In this document: one piece after another, positions 62,201 to 64,000 of the stretch
How positions within the stretch are numbered: the first letter of the stretch is position 1
How the letters are laid out: the number at the start of each line of letters is the position of its first letter
DNA from: Agrobacterium tumefaciens
GTDB lineage: Bacteria; Pseudomonadota; Alphaproteobacteria; Rhizobiales; Rhizobiaceae
Assembly (NCBI RefSeq): GCF_017726655.1
Contig: NZ_CP072308.1
Coordinates: 1,674,001-1,738,000, forward strand
Direction: 5' to 3'
DNA: 64,000 nucleotides
Translations under genes and position numbers: made by a program
The notes under the pieces: model-generated
What the model was told of the DNA's origin: nothing
The model's input: the letters and a program-made list of their open reading frames with translations, nothing else
The model's database searches: none

Positions 62201-63073
62201 GAGAGAGGTCCGCATACCCTCGGCGTGGACCAGAGATTGAGCATCTGCAAAGCGGTCCCAGTATTGCTCAGGGATGCCCTTGGTCAGCTCCTCGGTAAGC
62301 TTCTGGTCCAGCCGGAAGTTTGGGTCGGGCTTGGCCTCCGGTCGGTCCTGCCAGACGGCAGAAAGCGACCAGTCCGTGTTTACCGCATCCTTCACGCCCT
62401 GCCAGAGCGATACATCCGGCATTGCATCCTCACGCGCCTGCGCTGCCTCTCGATCTTCCTGCATGGTTGTCGGAAGCATTGGCTGAGTAGCGTCCATGAC
62501 GGACACGGTGTTCTCGGGTTGGCCTAGAGTGTACTTGGATTGCGGCTGGTCGGGGCCGGGGTTTGAGAAGGTGAGCCGCGTGGGTTCCCGGCTGGCCGAA
62601 GAAGAGGTGGCTGGGGCACGATTATAAGCTTCACGGAGCCATTGGGCGGCGTTGTCACCGTTCCCATCTGCTCCCCATACTCCGGGGTTGCCATAGCCGA
62701 TATGCATGGAACCCGGCTGCATGTACCCCTGCCCCGCGCCGAAGCCGGTCACGCCAGCACCTCGGGCGCGCTGGACGATCTCTTGGAAAAGCGGAACGTC
62801 AGAGGGGTTCGACCAGTCGAGCTTTCTGCCGTTTTGATAGAAGAAGACATCGGCGGCACTGCCATGGTCGTGGCGAACGGAACCGGTGCGCTGGCCTTTA
62901 CCTGCCTTTGCTTCTTCCTTGGTTACCTGCCCGCCGCTGAACACTTCCATCTCGACCCCCATGTCCTCAAGGAACCCAAGGGCGCTGACGAGATCGCCGC
63001 TGATCGGAAGGTTACGCTTTGCGCCACGGTTGGCGTACCGCAGCCACGAGGGCGCGCTGTTGCTGTTTGACAT
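59294..63073 (-). CDS. T7 gp16-like giant internal virion protein with M15-like peptidase domain
   Basis: 1259 aa from the ATG at 63073 (AAGGA 8 nt upstream); a GTG at 63157 is open but unsupported. The first 150 residues look like an M15-type D-Ala-D-Ala peptidase: His68 and Asp75 in SVRHDHGSAADVFF and His124 in GSMHIGYG. T7 gp16 has a lytic transglycosylase in this place. The middle has two hydrophobic helices (about 345-400), and the C-terminal 500 residues resemble gp16/internal core proteins (MNKFALMAQGKTTMNPRRLA; MAMWMSHPLARTFLQFRSFV). It would be ejected into the host envelope to cut peptidoglycan and help DNA pass. Confidence 0.85.
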   Translation of the reverse strand: MSNSNSAPSWLRYANRGAKRNLPISGDLVSALGFLEDMGVEMEVFSGGQVTKEEAKAGKGQRTGSVRHDHGSAADVFFYQNGRKLDWSNPSDVPLFQEIVQRARGAGVTGFGAGQGYMQPGSMHIGYGNPGVWGADGNGDNAAQWLREAYNRAPATSSSASREPTRLTFSNPGPDQPQSKYTLGQPENTVSVMDATQPMLPTTMQEDREAAQAREDAMPDVSLWQGVKDAVNTDWSLSAVWQDRPEAKPDPNFRLDQKLTEELTKGIPEQYWDRFADAQSLVHAEGMRTSLMKQLEAEQRLSSMGWGGVGLRVAAGVTDPLAWAAAAGISVASMGAGAPAAMAARFGKIGRVALTAAEGGAGAAVSEGIIYANKPTAESADLWWGVGTGMLLGGAFGALARNPATREEAQQLQQIGRNMQNGTALSPPGGSTTGAMQVNPREPLRMDTADIVRDAERPDVFHAGGARYDSAYSLKSSDNDLTSMIGNVIVEDGARNRTGLTPIGASEVQALLHQRAEARWAASNQANWKQFKERNPEVSRDEFHRQVTAFVRDRDLMVEYDPAVKAQGAVLRDVLGTYAETAANPGLIDGRTLRPVRGFEGMTRNDFYVPRIFDLGSIQEHLTKFGHKTLSGLVARAMREVNDEISEELANKFASNYIRKLHSLSAGELQGMSRVFSGEDLDALKANLTRDTDLSEADIDAVVSHMKPGKKDGASRHGKSRMFYDENFGLMLPYSNGQPGAQFVRISDLFVNDADTLMRSYSRQMSGRIAMARMEIRNPKWQAGDMSDEHFVKGVTSDGEWQTLMDKVRDVGDQKGIQATTKEDIERLNWVYNTIVGKPTWNEGSRWSQFLRMARDYNFIRVMGQVGFAQLSETMNTVSQLGLKASFTNVPSFRAMWRNAKTGMLDDALAREWEEMTGVGADWVRHSTHRREDIFDNPLDAFNNPMLQKLDDGLQAGKRAVSAMSGMAPVNTALQRWTGRAIMNKFALMAQGKTTMNPRRLAALNLDQRRVEAIYDNIRNHATFKDGRLKSMNFSKWADQEAVANFEFAAFRLSRSIIQENDIGQMAMWMSHPLARTFLQFRSFVLAAYTKQTLQGFNFRDATTATAFITTSFAASMSYMMRTYANSVGRSDREEYLEKRLSLGSIAAAGVQNGSWATLMPVAVDTVAARFREKENPLFDARSTAMGADAIFGNPSADLAQSGLDALSVAGKQLHGKRFSQQDARALARVLPFQNLNGVAQLLSTFISPLPEWSRGTGR

Positions 63074-63303
63074 AGGTGGTCCTTCTTCCGGCAACAAGCT
63101 TGTGCCGAAGTATGAGGGGTGAGACCGGAAGTCCGGTGATGAAATGAAAAAAGCCACCGCCAGCTTTCGTGGAGAAAACCGAGGGTGGCCCGAGGACGCT
63201 CAATCATTGGCAGATGGAGCGGATTTGCGTTGTGAGAACTACTATGGTGAGGGCATTCATAAGCGGCCACAACTCACTGATGGCGCGAAATACGTCTTGT
63301 GAT

Positions 63304-63752
63304 TTATCCCCCTAGCTGAGAATATTTGAAGCGCTCCAAGGAGGGAATTTGGAGCCATTGCGGCATGCCAGCCCCATCATCGGCCTTGGCCGTGTCCGGC
63401 GCCTCTTCATTGAGGAGATAGCCGCCTGTCTTGCGGATGGCTGGGAGAACGTCACGGGTTACCCAATCTTGAAACTTGCGAGCCTCAGGTTTGTCCGAGC
63501 GCATGATGAGTTTGTAGAGGCCGCTTTCGGAGATCAACCAGCACTTACCCCCTCGAACCCCACCGTTAGGGAGTGGGGTAAGTCTCTTCTCATGATCACG
63601 TAGCGCTGTCAGATGTCGAGTCACACCCTTGAACATAAACAGACCGAGGGCGTTGGCAGCGTTAGGCCCGTGGTCACACCATAAAGGACGCGGTTGACAT
63701 CAGAGGCGGCGAACCACGGCTCCCCTGAGATCGTGAGAGTGGCTTGAGCCAT
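63304..63752 (-). pseudogene. Bro-N antirepressor, frameshifted
   Basis: From ATG 63752 the frame reads MAQATLTISGEPWFAASDVNRVLYG, the start of a BRO-N domain, but then runs into a stop. The remaining domain continues in another frame from about 63690 (PNAANALGLFMFKGV, then WLISESGLYKLIMRSDKPEARKFQDWVTRDVLPAIRKTGGYLL) to the stop at 63304. One frameshift near 63695 would restore a protein of about 148 aa. This could be a real inactivating mutation or a sequencing error. BRO-N proteins are phage antirepressors. Confidence 0.8.
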
Positions 63753-63828
63753 ACCCCTGCCGGACCCCTCAACCAGATTTAGGGAATGGGCTGGCGTTCA
63801 TCACTGTCGAGCTTCTTCGTGTTGCGTT

Positions 63829-63858
63829 GAAAAGAAAAAGGCCACCAGAGGTGACCTT
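63829..63858 (-). terminator. terminator of the partial gene at the right edge
   Basis: 9-bp stem AAGGTCACC/GGTGGCCTT (one G-T pair) with a 3-nt loop, then TTTTCTTTT on the minus strand, 21 nt after the stop at 63880. Confidence 0.8.
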
Positions 63859-63879
63859 CAAAATCTCAGTGGTACGACA

Positions 63880-63999
63880 TCAGGCAGACTGCCTGACCTG
63901 ATCGACAAGGCGCTCCGCCCGTTCTGCCCTGTCCAGCGCTTGACCGAGGTGATTGCGCGCTTGGGAGTACCTCTGCTTAAAAGCTCTGGTTTCTCCACG
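63880..63999 (-). CDS. C-terminal end of a hypothetical gene (runs off the right edge)
   Basis: An open minus-strand frame with no stop up to the window edge gives 39 residues, ending YSQARNHLGQALDRAERAERLVDQVRQSA and a TGA. Charged and helical, with no recognisable family. The terminator just after it supports a real gene end. Belongs to the phage region. Confidence 0.5.
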   Translation of the reverse strand, partial: RGETRAFKQRYSQARNHLGQALDRAERAERLVDQVRQSA

Positions 64000-64000
64000 G

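Larger units (their letters stand above)
53198..64000. mobile_element. genomic island/prophage at tRNA-Arg, left end (continues past the window)
   Basis: Begins at a tRNA-Arg 3'-end remnant and contains a NACHT NTPase, a resolvase, a regulator and T7-like virion genes up to the window edge. The 5' part of the tRNA is missing here, so the intact gene should be at the right end of the element. The left 3 kb are A+T-rich (NACHT gene) while the phage genes are G+C-rich, so the region is composite. Confidence 0.7.

Noticed and set aside
1..64000. CRISPR arrays
   Set aside because: No set of regularly spaced 25-40 bp repeats with unique spacers was seen; the only short-period repeats are the 11-bp and 13-bp ones described.

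Overview
The window looks like chromosome of an alphaproteobacterium of the Rhizobiaceae, most likely the Agrobacterium/Rhizobium group. The signs are a GcrA cell-cycle regulator, a phoR-pstSCAB-phoU-phoB cluster on one strand, TGA-N9-TCA iron-responsive operators, a DUF982 protein, GC-rich codon use in the backbone genes, and rhizobial-type tRNAs. The species call is inference from gene content only.

Backbone, left part (1-15507): the 5' part of hslO, the arginine genes argD-argF, divergent gcrA, then the phosphate regulon (phoR, pstS with a PHO box in front, pstC, pstA, pstB, phoU, phoB, all minus strand), a PPK2 polyphosphate kinase, a membrane protein of unknown role, a nitronate-monooxygenase-like flavoprotein and tRNA-Thr(CGU).

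Genomic island 1 (about 15491-25106) sits in the 3' end of tRNA-Thr. It is bounded by a perfect 24-bp direct repeat and carries a tyrosine integrase reading inward from the tRNA. Integrase arm-like GTGRGACAT motifs occur inside both ends. Its cargo is two small hypothetical genes, an AT-rich non-coding stretch with 11-bp phased repeats, a serine recombinase, a membrane protein, and an AAA+ ATPase/subtilisin-like protease pair. That pair matches the IetAS arrangement known from Ti plasmid stability and from phage-defence surveys.

Backbone, middle part (25107-53197): very small membrane proteins and stress-type genes (lipoprotein, YqaE/Pmp3-like, 24-aa membrane peptide, DUF982, PRC-barrel); an iron uptake region (AraC regulator, TonB-dependent siderophore receptor, FbpCAB-type ferric transporter) with two iron-responsive operators; fadD and pgi; two alpha/beta hydrolases; a PfkB sugar kinase; pyrC-pyrE; a hydroxyproline 2-epimerase-type enzyme; a lipoprotein hydrolase; a CoA-transferase/hydrolase; and a UgpBAEC-like ABC transporter followed by a metallophosphodiesterase.

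Island 2/prophage (53198 to beyond the window) begins at a 28-nt tRNA-Arg 3'-end remnant. Next come a NACHT-type STAND NTPase (a bacterial NLR-like candidate defence protein), a resolvase with a three-part res-like site, a MarR-type regulator and a small PD-(D/E)XK-like protein. After these is a block of T7-like virion genes on the minus strand: a giant internal virion protein with an M15-like peptidase head, RNase HI, gp13-like and gp14-like proteins, and a frameshifted Bro-N antirepressor. The intact tRNA-Arg is predicted to lie to the right of the window.

The two most interesting loci are therefore the IetAS island and the NACHT protein at the edge of the second island. Domain calls rest on motifs read by eye. 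No database search was run.
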